Source: Levilactobacillus zymae
GTDB taxonomy: Bacteria > Bacillota > Bacilli > Lactobacillales > Lactobacillaceae
Direction: 5' to 3'
Length of the DNA stretch: 64,000 nucleotides
Assembly (NCBI RefSeq): GCF_032190635.1
Contig: NZ_JAVLAS010000001.1
Location: forward strand, 1,860,001-1,924,000
Part shown: positions 1 to 7,755 of the stretch, in pieces
Numbering within the stretch: position 1 is the stretch's first letter
How the letters are laid out: each line of letters opens with the position of its first letter
Translations under genes and position numbers: made by a program
Notes under the pieces: model-generated
The model's input: only the letters and a program-made list of their open reading frames with translations
What the model was told of the DNA's origin: nothing
Databases searched by the model: none

Positions 1-36
1 AACTAATAAGGCTCGTTTCAGTGCTTGCCAATGCAT
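1..36 (-). CDS. Start of an unidentified gene running off the left edge
   Basis: Only the first 12 codons are inside the window, read leftwards from an ATG at 36 (MHWQALKRALLV). A perfect Shine-Dalgarno AAGGAGG lies at 46-52 with nine bases between it and the ATG, which is why this start is believable despite the short length. The residues look like the N-terminus of a membrane or amphipathic protein, but nothing can be said of its function. It is divergent from the small membrane protein gene at 291. Confidence 0.6.
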   Translation of the reverse strand, partial: MHWQALKRALLV

Positions 37-224
37 TTCGAGTCGCCTCCTTGAAGATTATGCCATTTTAATATCACTGTTAATTGATTATAACATCAAC
101 TAGTGGTTTTAAGGTTGTTGAGCCCCCGCTCCCGCGCAATTCTCGTACCGTTGACAACCTAAAGACCGAACCACAAACTTTTTCACGTTTTTCTAGCTTT
201 TTACGGGAACTTCCCGCCAATCAT

Positions 225-233
225 TGCTATACT
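225..233 (+). promoter_or_regulatory. Extended -10 promoter (TGCTATACT)
   Basis: TATACT at 228-233 is preceded by TG at 225-226, the extended -10 arrangement. No good -35 hexamer is seen at 17 bp. It lies about 60 bp before the gene at 291. The same nine bases recur before nnrD (2811), the PAP2 gene (10551) and pgpA (32140). Confidence 0.5.
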
Positions 234-290
234 AAAGATGGAAGTGGTGGTAACATTGCCCAATAAACTATTGCTTAAGGAGGCGGTCGT

Positions 291-617
291 ATGGCTGCTA
301 AAAATGGTCAACTTTATCAATTAAGTCTCGGCGGGGTACTCGGCGGCATCATGGGCATTTTCATCACCCGCTTGTTCAGCGGTCTCACCCACTTGGATCC
401 GGATACGATCTTGGATCAGGTGAAACACCAATTCCGGCAAGAATCGCCCATCGAAGGGGCTTGGATCGAGCGGCAAACGGTGCCCTTCCAGAAGTTTGCG
501 GTGAAGACCCGCGTCTATTATGGTGGTATCACCCGTTACGAGGATGACCAATTGGTCCAATACCAATTCATTGCCGATGCTAAAACCGGTAGCGTCTTGG
601 ATATCCACCGTCTCTAA
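291..617 (+). CDS. Small membrane-anchored protein with PepSY-like tail
   Basis: 108 residues. An N-terminal hydrophobic segment (about residues 12-32, glycine-rich) could anchor it in the membrane with the rest outside. The C-terminal half (YYGGITRYED...YQFIADAKTGSVLDI) resembles the PepSY/small secreted protein fold common in lactobacilli, where a strand reading 'Y.F.ADA.TG.VLDI' ends the domain. The start at 291 has AAGGAGG about 8 bases upstream. It stands alone between an extended -10 promoter and a terminator. Function is not known; the PepSY link is inference from pattern. Confidence 0.75.
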   Translation: MAAKNGQLYQLSLGGVLGGIMGIFITRLFSGLTHLDPDTILDQVKHQFRQESPIEGAWIERQTVPFQKFAVKTRVYYGGITRYEDDQLVQYQFIADAKTGSVLDIHRL

Positions 618-637
618 TTTCATCGACTGATAAATTC

Positions 638-677
638 AGCAGCTGTGTCGGGGCTCACCCGAGATGGCTGCTTTTCT
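638..677 (+). terminator. Rho-independent terminator
   Basis: Outer stem AGCAGC/GCTGCT and inner stem TCGGG/CCCGA are separated by a symmetric internal loop and followed by TTTTCTT. It ends the 291-617 transcript. Confidence 0.75.
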
Positions 678-726
678 TATGGTCACTAATTCTGCCCCCT
701 CAGCCAACGCTTCTAAATCTACCATG

Positions 727-771
727 ATAAAAAACGACCACGTTGCACCGAATGGCGAAGCGTGGTCGTTT
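727..771 (-). terminator. Terminator of the universal stress gene
   Basis: An 11-bp stem (732-742 with 761-771, AAACGACCACG/CGTGGTCGTTT) is followed on the minus strand by a run of T, just after the usp stop. Confidence 0.8.
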
Positions 772-786
772 ACTGGCGATTAATGC

Positions 787-1290
787 TTATTTTAATTGGC
801 TAACCTTGATTTTAGCTGCGCGGTTATGCTCATCGGTCCGCACCACCAAAACGTCGCAAATGGCGTTAGCTACCACGTAACTGGCCGTCGAACCCAACAT
901 CATCCGTTCCACCACGTTGGCCCCCGTTGCGCCCAACATGATCAAATCAATGTCAAACTCCTGTGGAAGGGTCCGCGCCAGATCAACCTTGGCGTGTCCG
1001 TAATAGACCGACGTCGTCACGTTTTTAACGCCCGCCGCCTCCGCCTTTTGCCGATAACCGTCGACGATGTCGTTAAACTCCTGCCGGGCCGCATCCATCA
1101 CCTTCTGGTCGACGTAGCCAAACCCGACCTCGGTGGTCCCCAGACCCACGTATCGACCACCGCTCATCACTGCCGCAATGACCAACTCAGCATGGTTACG
1201 GCGCGCGACCGCGATAGCCTTTTCAGCCGCCCGTTTCGACGGGCGCGATCCATCAACCCCCACGAGAATTCGTTGGTATGGTTGTGTCAT
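787..1290 (-). CDS. Universal stress protein, UspA family
   Basis: 167 residues, typical of single-domain cytoplasmic Usp proteins. The N-terminus ILVGVDGS is the first strand and nucleotide-binding loop. The C-terminal GATGANVVERMMLGSTASYVV fits the ATP-binding pattern G-2X-G-9X-G-S/T, so this is the ATP-binding subclass. These proteins bind ATP and aid survival under starvation or stress; the exact target is unknown. The gene is monocistronic with its own terminator and lies just downstream of pepV on the same strand (gap about 19 bp), so read-through from pepV is possible. Confidence 0.9.
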   Translation of the reverse strand: MTQPYQRILVGVDGSRPSKRAAEKAIAVARRNHAELVIAAVMSGGRYVGLGTTEVGFGYVDQKVMDAARQEFNDIVDGYRQKAEAAGVKNVTTSVYYGHAKVDLARTLPQEFDIDLIMLGATGANVVERMMLGSTASYVVANAICDVLVVRTDEHNRAAKIKVSQLK

Positions 1291-1309
1291 CCTGATTCCC
1301 CCTTCACAC

Positions 1310-2710
1310 CTACTTTGTCAATTCATAGATGGCCTGGCCGTAGATCGCCATGGCCTTCAAAAGGTCGGCTTCCGGTTGAAACTCATCAGCTTGATGCATG
1401 GTGTCCGCCGTGCCGGGGAATAATGCCCCGAAGGCCACCCCACGCTTCATCAGCCGGCCGTACGTTCCACCACCTACCACTTCTGGTTGGGCCGTCGTGT
1501 CGCCCGTCTGTTGCCGGTAGACGTCCATCAACGTTGCCACGATCGGGTCACTCGGATCGACATAGTGTGGCACCATCTCGCGCCCCTGTTCAACCGTCAC
1601 GTGCATTTGTGCGGTCGCCCGTTGTAACCCGGAAAGAATTTGGGCAGCCCCCGTCCCGGTTGGGTAACGGAAGTTGGTGTTGACCAAGCCCGCTTCTTGG
1701 GCTTTGAAGGTCATGATGCCGACGTTCATGGTCAAATCCCCCATGACGTCATCCGTGTAATTCAAGCCCAACCGGTGAGCCCGTGAATCGTCATGCAGGT
1801 CGTTAGCAATTAGGTGCAGGAAGTTAGCTGCATCGCCGCCAAATTCAAACTGCCCCAGGAAGGTCGCCAGATAGGTCCCGGCATTAATCCCGTTTTTAGG
1901 TTCCATCCCGTGAGCGGCCTTCCCTACCAGGTGCAGGTGCGCCGTAGCGCCGTCCAGGGTCAAATCACCACTCACCGGTGTCTGGGCTAAGAACATGTCA
2001 AAGCTGGCTTGTAACTTGGCTGGATCCGGTACCGTAACCGTGGCTTCGGCGTCGCGGGGCACCATGTTCATCCGTAAACCGGAGTCAAAGGCTTGTAAGG
2101 TAAAGGCCCCTTCATTGGTGCCTCCGAAGTGGGTTTCAAACGTCACGTTTCCCTTTTCCCCGTTAATCAACGGGAATTCCGCGTCCGGTGAGAAGCCTAA
2201 CGTTGGCGCCGGTTCTAGGTCCAGGTAGTGGTTCATCCCCGTCCAATCACTTTCTTCGTCGGTACCGATAATAAACCGAATCTTCATCTTCGGGTCAATC
2301 CCCTGGTCCTTCAGCATCTTCAGCCCGTAGTAAGCCGCTAATGCCGGTCCCTTATCGTCGGACGTTCCCCGACCATAAAGGTTACCGTCTTTAGCCGTTA
2401 ACGTGAAGGGATCGGTTGACCACCCCTTACCCGCCGGCATCACATCGGCATGTCCCAGGATGGCCAGGGTGTCTTTTCCGGTACCGTATTCGACATAACC
2501 CACCAGGTTATCTAAGTTTTTGACCGTAAAGCCGTCGCGTTTGGCAAGGTCTAAAAAGGCGATCAACGCCTGGGCTGGCCCCGGGCCTAACGGATAATCG
2601 GTCGTCGCCTGTGAATCGTCACGGGAACTATCGATGCTCACCAACGTTTTAAGATCCGCAAGGTAAGCGTCGCGGTATTGTTGTGCTAATTTTTGCCAAT
2701 CAATTGCCAT
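1310..2710 (-). CDS. pepV: Dipeptidase PepV (M20 family)
   Basis: 466 residues, the usual PepV length. It hydrolyses a broad range of dipeptides in the cytosol, the last step of peptide use in lactobacilli. Metal and catalytic residues are in place: HADVMPAG (H87, D89), YGRGTSDDKG (D119), GTDEESDW (E152/E153), FSPDAEFP (D176), and a late His in DTMHQADEF. The spacing matches the dinuclear zinc site known from Lactobacillus delbrueckii PepV. The start ATG at 2710 has GAGG about 8 bases upstream. It is divergent from nnrD, and the shared intergenic region holds a CRE-like sequence at 2780. Confidence 0.95.
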   Translation of the reverse strand: MAIDWQKLAQQYRDAYLADLKTLVSIDSSRDDSQATTDYPLGPGPAQALIAFLDLAKRDGFTVKNLDNLVGYVEYGTGKDTLAILGHADVMPAGKGWSTDPFTLTAKDGNLYGRGTSDDKGPALAAYYGLKMLKDQGIDPKMKIRFIIGTDEESDWTGMNHYLDLEPAPTLGFSPDAEFPLINGEKGNVTFETHFGGTNEGAFTLQAFDSGLRMNMVPRDAEATVTVPDPAKLQASFDMFLAQTPVSGDLTLDGATAHLHLVGKAAHGMEPKNGINAGTYLATFLGQFEFGGDAANFLHLIANDLHDDSRAHRLGLNYTDDVMGDLTMNVGIMTFKAQEAGLVNTNFRYPTGTGAAQILSGLQRATAQMHVTVEQGREMVPHYVDPSDPIVATLMDVYRQQTGDTTAQPEVVGGGTYGRLMKRGVAFGALFPGTADTMHQADEFQPEADLLKAMAIYGQAIYELTK

Positions 2711-2779
2711 GATTGAACCTCCTCGTAAATGTCTAGCGGACTACGCCGCAGTTTTCTTATCCCTCATTCTAGCATACCG

Positions 2780-2793
2780 GGAGAACGTTTTCA
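2780..2793. promoter_or_regulatory. CRE-like site between pepV and nnrD
   Basis: GGAGAACGTTTTCA matches the CcpA operator consensus TGWNANCGNTNWCA at 13 of 14 positions, failing only at the first base. It overlaps the -35 region of the nnrD promoter (-10 at 2814-2819). Binding is inference; ccpA in this window carries a stop codon. Confidence 0.35.
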
Positions 2794-2810
2794 CCGGAAC
2801 TTTTCAACCA

Positions 2811-2819
2811 TGCTATACT
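2811..2819 (+). promoter_or_regulatory. Extended -10 promoter of nnrD
   Basis: TGCTATACT, with the -10 hexamer at 2814-2819 and 32 bp to the nnrD ATG. AAAGGAG follows as ribosome binding site at about 2838-2844. Confidence 0.5.
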
Positions 2820-2851
2820 GAAATTAATTTAACCCGAAAGGAGTCCTCAGG

Positions 2852-3679
2852 ATGCAAACCCTGACCGCATCTATTTTATCGCAAACCATTCGGCAACGCC
2901 CGGCCGATAGTTACAAGGGAACCTACGGACGCATCGTCTTAATTGGTGGCAATTCTAACTTCGGTGGCGCCATCATCATGGCCAGTGCCGCCGCCGTGTA
3001 TGCCGGTGCAGGATTGGTCACCACCCTCACCGATCCGAGTAACCAGGGGAGCTTGCACGCCCGGCTCCCCGAAGCCATGTTTGCCGACTATCACGACAAC
3101 GCCCTGCTGACTTCACTGGTCACGGGGGCCAACGTCATCGTGATTGGCCCCGGGCTGGGGACGGATGCCCCGGCATTGGCCACCCTACAACGAGTCTTCG
3201 CCCTGGTGACGCCGCAACAAACCCTGGTGGTGGACGGTTCGGCCATCACCCTGGTAGCCGAACACCAGCTAACCCTTCCCAGCGTGCCACTGGTCTTAAC
3301 GCCCCACCAGATGGAATGGCAACGGATCAGTGGGATTCGGATTGCGGATCAGACCGAGACGGCTAACCGCCAGGCCGTCGACCGCCTACACGCTACGGTG
3401 GTCCTCAAGTCACACCGTACCGAAATCTACACGGCAACCGCGACTTACGAAAATCCCCTCGGGACACCCGCCCAAGCCACCGGGGGCATGGGCGACACGC
3501 TGGCTGGAATGGTTGGCGGCTTTCTCGCCCAATTCAGCGATCCCACTCGTGCCGTGCTGGCGGCCGTCTACAGTCACAGTGCGATTGCCGAGGAACTGGC
3601 TCGCACCCAATACGTGGTCTTGCCTCACCAGATCACGGAGCAGCTTCCTGCATTTATGAAGGCTCACGAGGCCCACTAA
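2852..3679 (+). CDS. nnrD: ADP-dependent NAD(P)H-hydrate dehydratase
   Basis: 275 residues, ribokinase-like fold (YjeF C-terminal/CARKD family). The enzyme dehydrates damaged S-NAD(P)HX back to NAD(P)H using ADP. Visible motifs are the glycine-rich KGTYGRIVLIGGNSNFGGA near residues 24-42, the substrate loop VIGPGLG, LTPHQMEW, and the catalytic/anion-hole motif ATGGMGDTLAGMVGG near residue 211, with the conserved Asp in GMGD. There is no N-terminal epimerase (YjeF_N) domain, so NnrE must be encoded elsewhere, as is usual in lactobacilli. Monocistronic, with an extended -10 promoter and a strong shared terminator. Confidence 0.93.
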   Translation: MQTLTASILSQTIRQRPADSYKGTYGRIVLIGGNSNFGGAIIMASAAAVYAGAGLVTTLTDPSNQGSLHARLPEAMFADYHDNALLTSLVTGANVIVIGPGLGTDAPALATLQRVFALVTPQQTLVVDGSAITLVAEHQLTLPSVPLVLTPHQMEWQRISGIRIADQTETANRQAVDRLHATVVLKSHRTEIYTATATYENPLGTPAQATGGMGDTLAGMVGGFLAQFSDPTRAVLAAVYSHSAIAEELARTQYVVLPHQITEQLPAFMKAHEAH

Positions 3680-3701
3680 TTGTTAACCAGTCTTAAACGC
3701 C

Positions 3702-3745
3702 AAAACCGCCCATGATTCCACTTTTAGGAATCATGGGCGGTTTTT
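3702..3745. terminator. Bidirectional terminator (nnrD / RsuA-like gene)
   Basis: An 18-bp stem (3702-3719 with 3727-3744) around a 7-base loop, with A-run on the left and T-run on the right, sits between two converging genes. Its ATGATTCC/GGAATCAT core resembles the 50-bp hairpin repeat at 51871, 58181 and 63511. Confidence 0.85.
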
Positions 3746-3774
3746 CTGGATGGCCATCCCCGTCGATTAACTTT

Positions 3775-4476
3775 CTAATTCTGCTGACGCGCCGTCGTTT
3801 CCAGCGGTGCCACCAACGCGTCAATTTCCGTGGGTAGTAGGCCCCGGTAGGTCCCAACGGGTAGGTCGCCGGGAAGCAAGAGGGGCCCCACTCCCGTCCG
3901 CACAACCGGACCAATCAAGCCTGGCAGCTGGTTCAGGGCAATGACCGCGGCGGCCACTCCCTTAGTCGTCCCGACGATAGTGGTGGTTTGCCGGACGGCA
4001 TCCGGGGTTACGGTAAGCTCCTGCCAGGTTGCTGCCGCTCGCAGCGCTGTCAGGTCGGGCGCAACGGGGCCCATAAGTTGGGCGGTCAGTTGACTGGCCC
4101 ACGTTACCCGTTGCAGGTCCGTCAAAAAGTGCCCATCATCACTGGCCAAGACCAGTCCCGTGGCCTCTTTCGGCAGATCCGCTAAGGCCGCCAACTGCCA
4201 CTGCCGGTCAAAGTCGTTCAATAAGCTACCCAGGCTTCGTGGCGTGGTCGGCGTCAGGTCGTCTTGAAAGCCTAAGGGTCGGTTAAATATTAGGTATTGT
4301 GGCTGGCGCCCCGTCACGGTGAGCCCGTCAACGCGTACTTGATCCGTGACGCTAATCGGCGTATGTCCCGTAACCACCACGGCATCGTTAACGGTCACCC
4401 GTTCCTGACGCAACAGCCGGACAATTTGCCGGCGAGTTCCCTGATGATGTTCGGTTAAGTAGCGCTCCAAATTCAT
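3775..4476 (-). CDS. RsuA-family pseudouridine synthase homologue, catalytic Asp apparently missing
   Basis: 233 residues. The N-terminal S4 RNA-binding domain (residues 1-60, MNLERYLTEH...RRQIVRLLRQ.RVTVN) and a C-terminal RsuA-like fold are recognisable. In RsuA/RluB enzymes the catalytic Asp lies in GRLD.DT.GLLLLTNDG. Here the matching stretch reads ADLPKEATGLVLASDDG, so the Asp position holds Pro and the preceding Arg is Asp. The downstream K-x-Y motif is also not found (VTWASQL). The protein is therefore probably an RNA-binding pseudoenzyme; this is inference from a hand alignment. It lies 13 bp after the flippase gene on the same strand, as the ytgP/rsuA-type pair does in many Bacilli, so it is likely co-transcribed. 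Confidence 0.75.
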   Translation of the reverse strand: MNLERYLTEHHQGTRRQIVRLLRQERVTVNDAVVVTGHTPISVTDQVRVDGLTVTGRQPQYLIFNRPLGFQDDLTPTTPRSLGSLLNDFDRQWQLAALADLPKEATGLVLASDDGHFLTDLQRVTWASQLTAQLMGPVAPDLTALRAAATWQELTVTPDAVRQTTTIVGTTKGVAAAVIALNQLPGLIGPVVRTGVGPLLLPGDLPVGTYRGLLPTEIDALVAPLETTARQQN

Positions 4477-4488
4477 GCTGATTTCCTC

Positions 4489-6132
4489 CTAACGAATGTG
4501 CAACCGGCGGCGTAATCCGGCGACCCGGGGACCCATGATGTCGTCGGCCAACCGATTGTGCAACATGGTATAGACGTAGAAGTAGCCGCCTACCACGGCC
4601 GCTACGGCGACCACGACGAAACTCATGATCCGGCTATCGCCTAACAGCCAGGTGCCGCCCCAAACCACCGCTCTGGCCAAACCAAAGGTAATGATTGAAG
4701 ACAGCAAAATCCCGTTAGTCCGTTTGGCAATCGTGGCGTAGTTAATCCCAAACTGATAATTGAGTGAATGGATGATCAGATAACAGGTCACCAGAAAACC
4801 GATACCGGTTGCCACCAACGGGCCGAACGCACCCAGAAAGTACACCAGCGGCCACTGAACCACGAATTTAACGACGGTCCCCACCGCAAAGTACTTCACC
4901 GCCCGTTTATTCTGCGAAATTCCCTGCATTAAAGCCGACACCACCGTGTACAGGCCCAAAATGATGGACAGATACGATGAGAACGCTAGAATCGACGCGC
5001 CCAAGGCTTCTTGGGCGTGACCGTAAAAGACGATGTTTAACGGCCGGGCAACCGCCGACATCCCCAAGGCACTGGGAATCATCACGAACTCGAACATCAA
5101 AAAGGCGTTGGTCAGTTGACTAGAGATTTCGCGTTTATGGCCCCGCGTATAGGCCTCGGACAGCAACGGCACCACCGTAATGGCCAACGCTGAGGACAGC
5201 GAAATCGTAATCATAATAATTTTGTTGGCGTTCACCCCAAATAACGCGAACAGGTCGTTTAAGTAGGCCTCGGTGTAGTGCCCCGCCCAATGCATAATCG
5301 GCGCAAAGGTGTACTGGTCAATCAGCTGGAAGATGGTGATCCCCGCCCCCAGTACGATAAACGGCACCGCCTGGGTCACAATTTCGCGGTACAACTGGTT
5401 AGCCGGCACGACCAACTGGTTGTTACTGTTCCGGACCAGGGAACGGAAATAGCCCCGGCGCCGCCAGTAGTAGACCCCTAAGATCAATAGCCCACACAAC
5501 GCCCCCACGGCCGCCGCTAGAGTCGATTGGGCCACGGCCGTAACCCAGTTTCCCTTGAGCACCCGCATGATCAGAAAGGCCGTGACCAGCATATAGATCA
5601 CCCGGGCCAATTGTTCGACGAACTGGGAAATAGCCGAGGGCGCCATCTGCTGGAATCCCTGGAAGTACCCCCGGGTCAGACTCATGGTCGGGATGATCAA
5701 AATCGCCCAGGCTAATGAATGAAGGACCGGGATCAGGTTCTGATCGCCCCCGGTAAATAGCGGCGCTCCGAAGAACATCAACGCCGCAATCCCCACGCCG
5801 GTTCCTAACGCGATCACCAATCCCCGTTGATACAAGCGGACACTGACACCGTATTCGTTCAAAGCATTATAGTGGGCGACCTGCTTAGCAATCGCCGAGG
5901 GGACCCCCGCGATCGCCGCGATTAAGAAGAAACTGTAAATGTTATACCCTTTCCCGTAAAGGGCGTTACCTTGTAAGAAAAAGGTGCCAAACCAGATACT
6001 CCAGGGAATGATGTATACTGCACCTAGGATTCGTGAAAAAATACTGCCTGCCGTCATCCACGCCGAACCCGCCACCATTTGTTCCTGGGCGTTCACGCTC
6101 TGGTTACCCGGATTATCAGACTTTGTCGCCAT
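4489..6132 (-). CDS. Polysaccharide/lipid II flippase, MurJ-YtgP type (MOP superfamily)
   Basis: 547 residues with about 14 hydrophobic segments starting at AGSAWMTAGSIFSRILGAVYIIPW, the classic N-terminus of the polysaccharide transport/SpoVB-YtgP family. These proteins flip undecaprenyl-linked precursors across the membrane; the YtgP branch provides MurJ function in streptococci. I chose the ATG at 6132 over the GTG at 6150 because only the former has a purine-rich stretch (AGTAGGG) at a workable distance. The first 20 residues are polar and cytoplasmic. The gene is followed by the RsuA-like gene in one transcript. Membership in the family is clear, the substrate is inference. Confidence 0.85.
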   Translation of the reverse strand: MATKSDNPGNQSVNAQEQMVAGSAWMTAGSIFSRILGAVYIIPWSIWFGTFFLQGNALYGKGYNIYSFFLIAAIAGVPSAIAKQVAHYNALNEYGVSVRLYQRGLVIALGTGVGIAALMFFGAPLFTGGDQNLIPVLHSLAWAILIIPTMSLTRGYFQGFQQMAPSAISQFVEQLARVIYMLVTAFLIMRVLKGNWVTAVAQSTLAAAVGALCGLLILGVYYWRRRGYFRSLVRNSNNQLVVPANQLYREIVTQAVPFIVLGAGITIFQLIDQYTFAPIMHWAGHYTEAYLNDLFALFGVNANKIIMITISLSSALAITVVPLLSEAYTRGHKREISSQLTNAFLMFEFVMIPSALGMSAVARPLNIVFYGHAQEALGASILAFSSYLSIILGLYTVVSALMQGISQNKRAVKYFAVGTVVKFVVQWPLVYFLGAFGPLVATGIGFLVTCYLIIHSLNYQFGINYATIAKRTNGILLSSIITFGLARAVVWGGTWLLGDSRIMSFVVVAVAAVVGGYFYVYTMLHNRLADDIMGPRVAGLRRRLHIR

Positions 6133-6405
6133 TTGACACCCTACTTTCACTTAATTAAAATTTCGTCGTTTAGTGACCACGTCTCCCCCATGAAAGACGC
6201 GGTAGTCAAACCAATATTATACCATAGCGGATTTCTTGCAAGCCTCAGCTTTCGGTTAAGTTTCATGTAATACTTAAGTAAATCCGCCGAGAAAAGTCGG
6301 TCTTCAGCGGCCTTCAATTTACCGAATCGCGTCAACAGTGGTATTCTAGAGTATAGGAAGTTAGTTGTTAGACACACTGAGCGTTTTTTTAGGAGGCAGA
6401 CCAGT
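6133..6405. other. Divergent intergenic region, 273 bp
   Basis: Holds the promoters of the flippase gene (minus) and of the small protein at 6406 (plus). TAGAGTATAGGAAG near 6348-6361 may carry a -10-like element for the plus gene, but no convincing -35 pair was found. No RNA gene or repeat seen. Confidence 0.4.
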
Positions 6406-6747
6406 ATGGCACAAATAGTATCTGGAGCAACTGCTACCCCGAAGATGCAAATGTCCCCGAAGATGCAAATGTCCCCGGAGCGTGCACATGAAGTCATTCA
6501 GATGACTAAGCGAATTCGTCGCGGATTCCCGGAATTAAAGGACGTCCCTGACGAGCAGTTACTCTACGCAACTTGGCGGAGCTTTAAGCGGATCGACCAG
6601 ACCAGTGATAGCGACTATCACAAGATGGCCAACGTTTTCTTCCGTGAATTTGACCGTCACTTGCTACATTACCAGTTCTCTAAGGCTGGTGAAGACGACG
6701 TGGTTCGACACCGCTTCTTTGCCATCATCACGGAACTGTTCCAATAA
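6406..6747 (+). CDS. Conserved small protein of unknown function
   Basis: 113 residues, no signal peptide or membrane segment. AGGAGG lies eight bases before the ATG at 6406. The N-terminal part contains an exact direct duplication PKMQMSPKMQMSP, coded by an 18-bp tandem repeat (6439-6474). The remainder (ERAHEVIQMTKRIRRGFPELKDVPDEQLLYATWRSFKRIDQ...) is charged and looks helical, with a C-terminal aromatic-rich part. I do not recognise a named family. It is monocistronic with its own terminator. The duplication probably lies in a flexible N-terminal arm and could be a recent slippage event. Confidence 0.75.
   Translation: MAQIVSGATATPKMQMSPKMQMSPERAHEVIQMTKRIRRGFPELKDVPDEQLLYATWRSFKRIDQTSDSDYHKMANVFFREFDRHLLHYQFSKAGEDDVVRHRFFAIITELFQ
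6439..6474 (+). repeat. 18-bp exact tandem duplication inside a coding region
   Basis: The unit CCGAAGATGCAAATGTCC occurs twice back to back and keeps the reading frame (PKMQMS twice). Confidence 0.9.
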
Positions 6748-6757
6748 AAAATAGATG

Positions 6758-6786
6758 AGAGACCGGGGCGACTCGGTCTTTTTTTC
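6758..6786 (+). terminator. Rho-independent terminator
   Basis: Short stem AGACCG/CGGTCT with loop GGGCGACT-type and a seven-base T-run, directly after the stop at 6747. Confidence 0.8.
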
Positions 6787-6908
6787 ATCCTACCTTTGGG
6801 AACTAAAGATTCGCTAATCGCTTGATAACACTGGCTTTGTAGGGTCTTCTTCATTGCGCTAGCCACCGTTTTTGTAGTAGACTAGTTACAGTCTTAACGA
6901 ATGGGGGG

Positions 6909-7679
6909 ATGAGCTTGCGTTACCTAGCTTTACTGGGGAGCCACGAAGAAACGGGGATTACTGCCGGTTACTTACAGGCCGTGCTCGCCGCCTTACCCGC
7001 CGACGCCCAGGTGGAAACGGTCTTCTTACGAGACTACGAGATTTACCCGGATACGCCCGAAAAAACGTGTCCGGCCTTAGATACCCTAGAGGCCAAGTTG
7101 GCAGCCAGCGATTTTTGGATTATCTGTACCCCCACCTATTGGGGTGGATTGCCCGGGGTCATGAAGCAATTCTTCGATTGTATGCGGTTTCGGTTAGTGA
7201 AGATGAACTCGGTGGGCGATACGTTGCCCGGTAAGTACCAGAACAAACATTACCTGAGCATGACCACCTGCTTCATTAGTTCATTAGACAATTTCTTTAC
7301 CGGCATCACCGATCAAACTTTCGTGACGATCGACCGAATTTTGACCGGCGCCGGGCTGATTAAGGTGGGTGAGTTTGTCGGGACCGGCACCTGGGGAACG
7401 GCGACCCCCCGTCCGGAGAAGCTGCGTGAATGCACCCGGTGGGGGCACAAGATTGCACACCGCCCACGAAAGGATGATAATACCTTGAAACGCTACATAC
7501 TGCTTTTCGTGATGATTGCCGCCATGGCGCTAGTGACCATGGGCCTACAAGCCTGGTGGTTAGGCGTCTTCACGCCCGGAAAATTCTGGCTGACCTACAT
7601 CAGTTTTGTCGTCATCTTCTACGTCTTACTCGCCGGATTGCTACACTTCTTTACGTTCGTTCGTCACCGGCGGCGGTAA
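6909..7679 (+). CDS. Flavodoxin-like NAD(P)H oxidoreductase with two C-terminal membrane segments
   Basis: 256 residues. Residues 1-180 have the NADPH-dependent FMN reductase/flavodoxin-like fold: LALLGSHEETGITAGYL at the phosphate-binding position and PTYWGGLPGVMKQFFDCMRF, the usual 'P.YWG..P...K...D' isoalloxazine loop. After a basic linker (HKIAHRPRKDD) come two hydrophobic helices at about 196-216 and 222-248, ended by RHRRR, so the flavin domain is tethered to the inner membrane face. The ATG at 6909 has almost no space after GGGGGG; a TTG at 6915, with GGGGGGATG about 5 bases upstream, may be the real start. It stands alone with its own terminator. The electron acceptor is unknown. Confidence 0.8.
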   Translation: MSLRYLALLGSHEETGITAGYLQAVLAALPADAQVETVFLRDYEIYPDTPEKTCPALDTLEAKLAASDFWIICTPTYWGGLPGVMKQFFDCMRFRLVKMNSVGDTLPGKYQNKHYLSMTTCFISSLDNFFTGITDQTFVTIDRILTGAGLIKVGEFVGTGTWGTATPRPEKLRECTRWGHKIAHRPRKDDNTLKRYILLFVMIAAMALVTMGLQAWWLGVFTPGKFWLTYISFVVIFYVLLAGLLHFFTFVRHRRR

Positions 7680-7692
7680 CCTCAAAATCATT

Positions 7693-7744
7693 AAAAACAC
7701 CACTTTTAACCGAAGCGTCCTTCGGCGAAAAGTGGTGTTTTTTT
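7693..7744. terminator. Bidirectional terminator (oxidoreductase / leuS)
   Basis: AAAAACACCACTTTT pairs with AAAAGTGGTGTTTTT; an inner CCGAAG/CTTCGG stem extends it. T-run on the plus side, A-run on the left serving leuS. Confidence 0.85.
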
Positions 7745-7755
7745 GACGTTAATTT

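Noticed and set aside
84..266. 60-codon frame before the 291 gene
   Set aside because: TTG start without binding site, unlike any protein I know, and it runs over the promoter of the next gene.
796..1683. 295-codon frame opposite usp and pepV
   Set aside because: Antisense shadow of two clear genes with matching motifs on the other strand; composition is that of a reversed coding frame.
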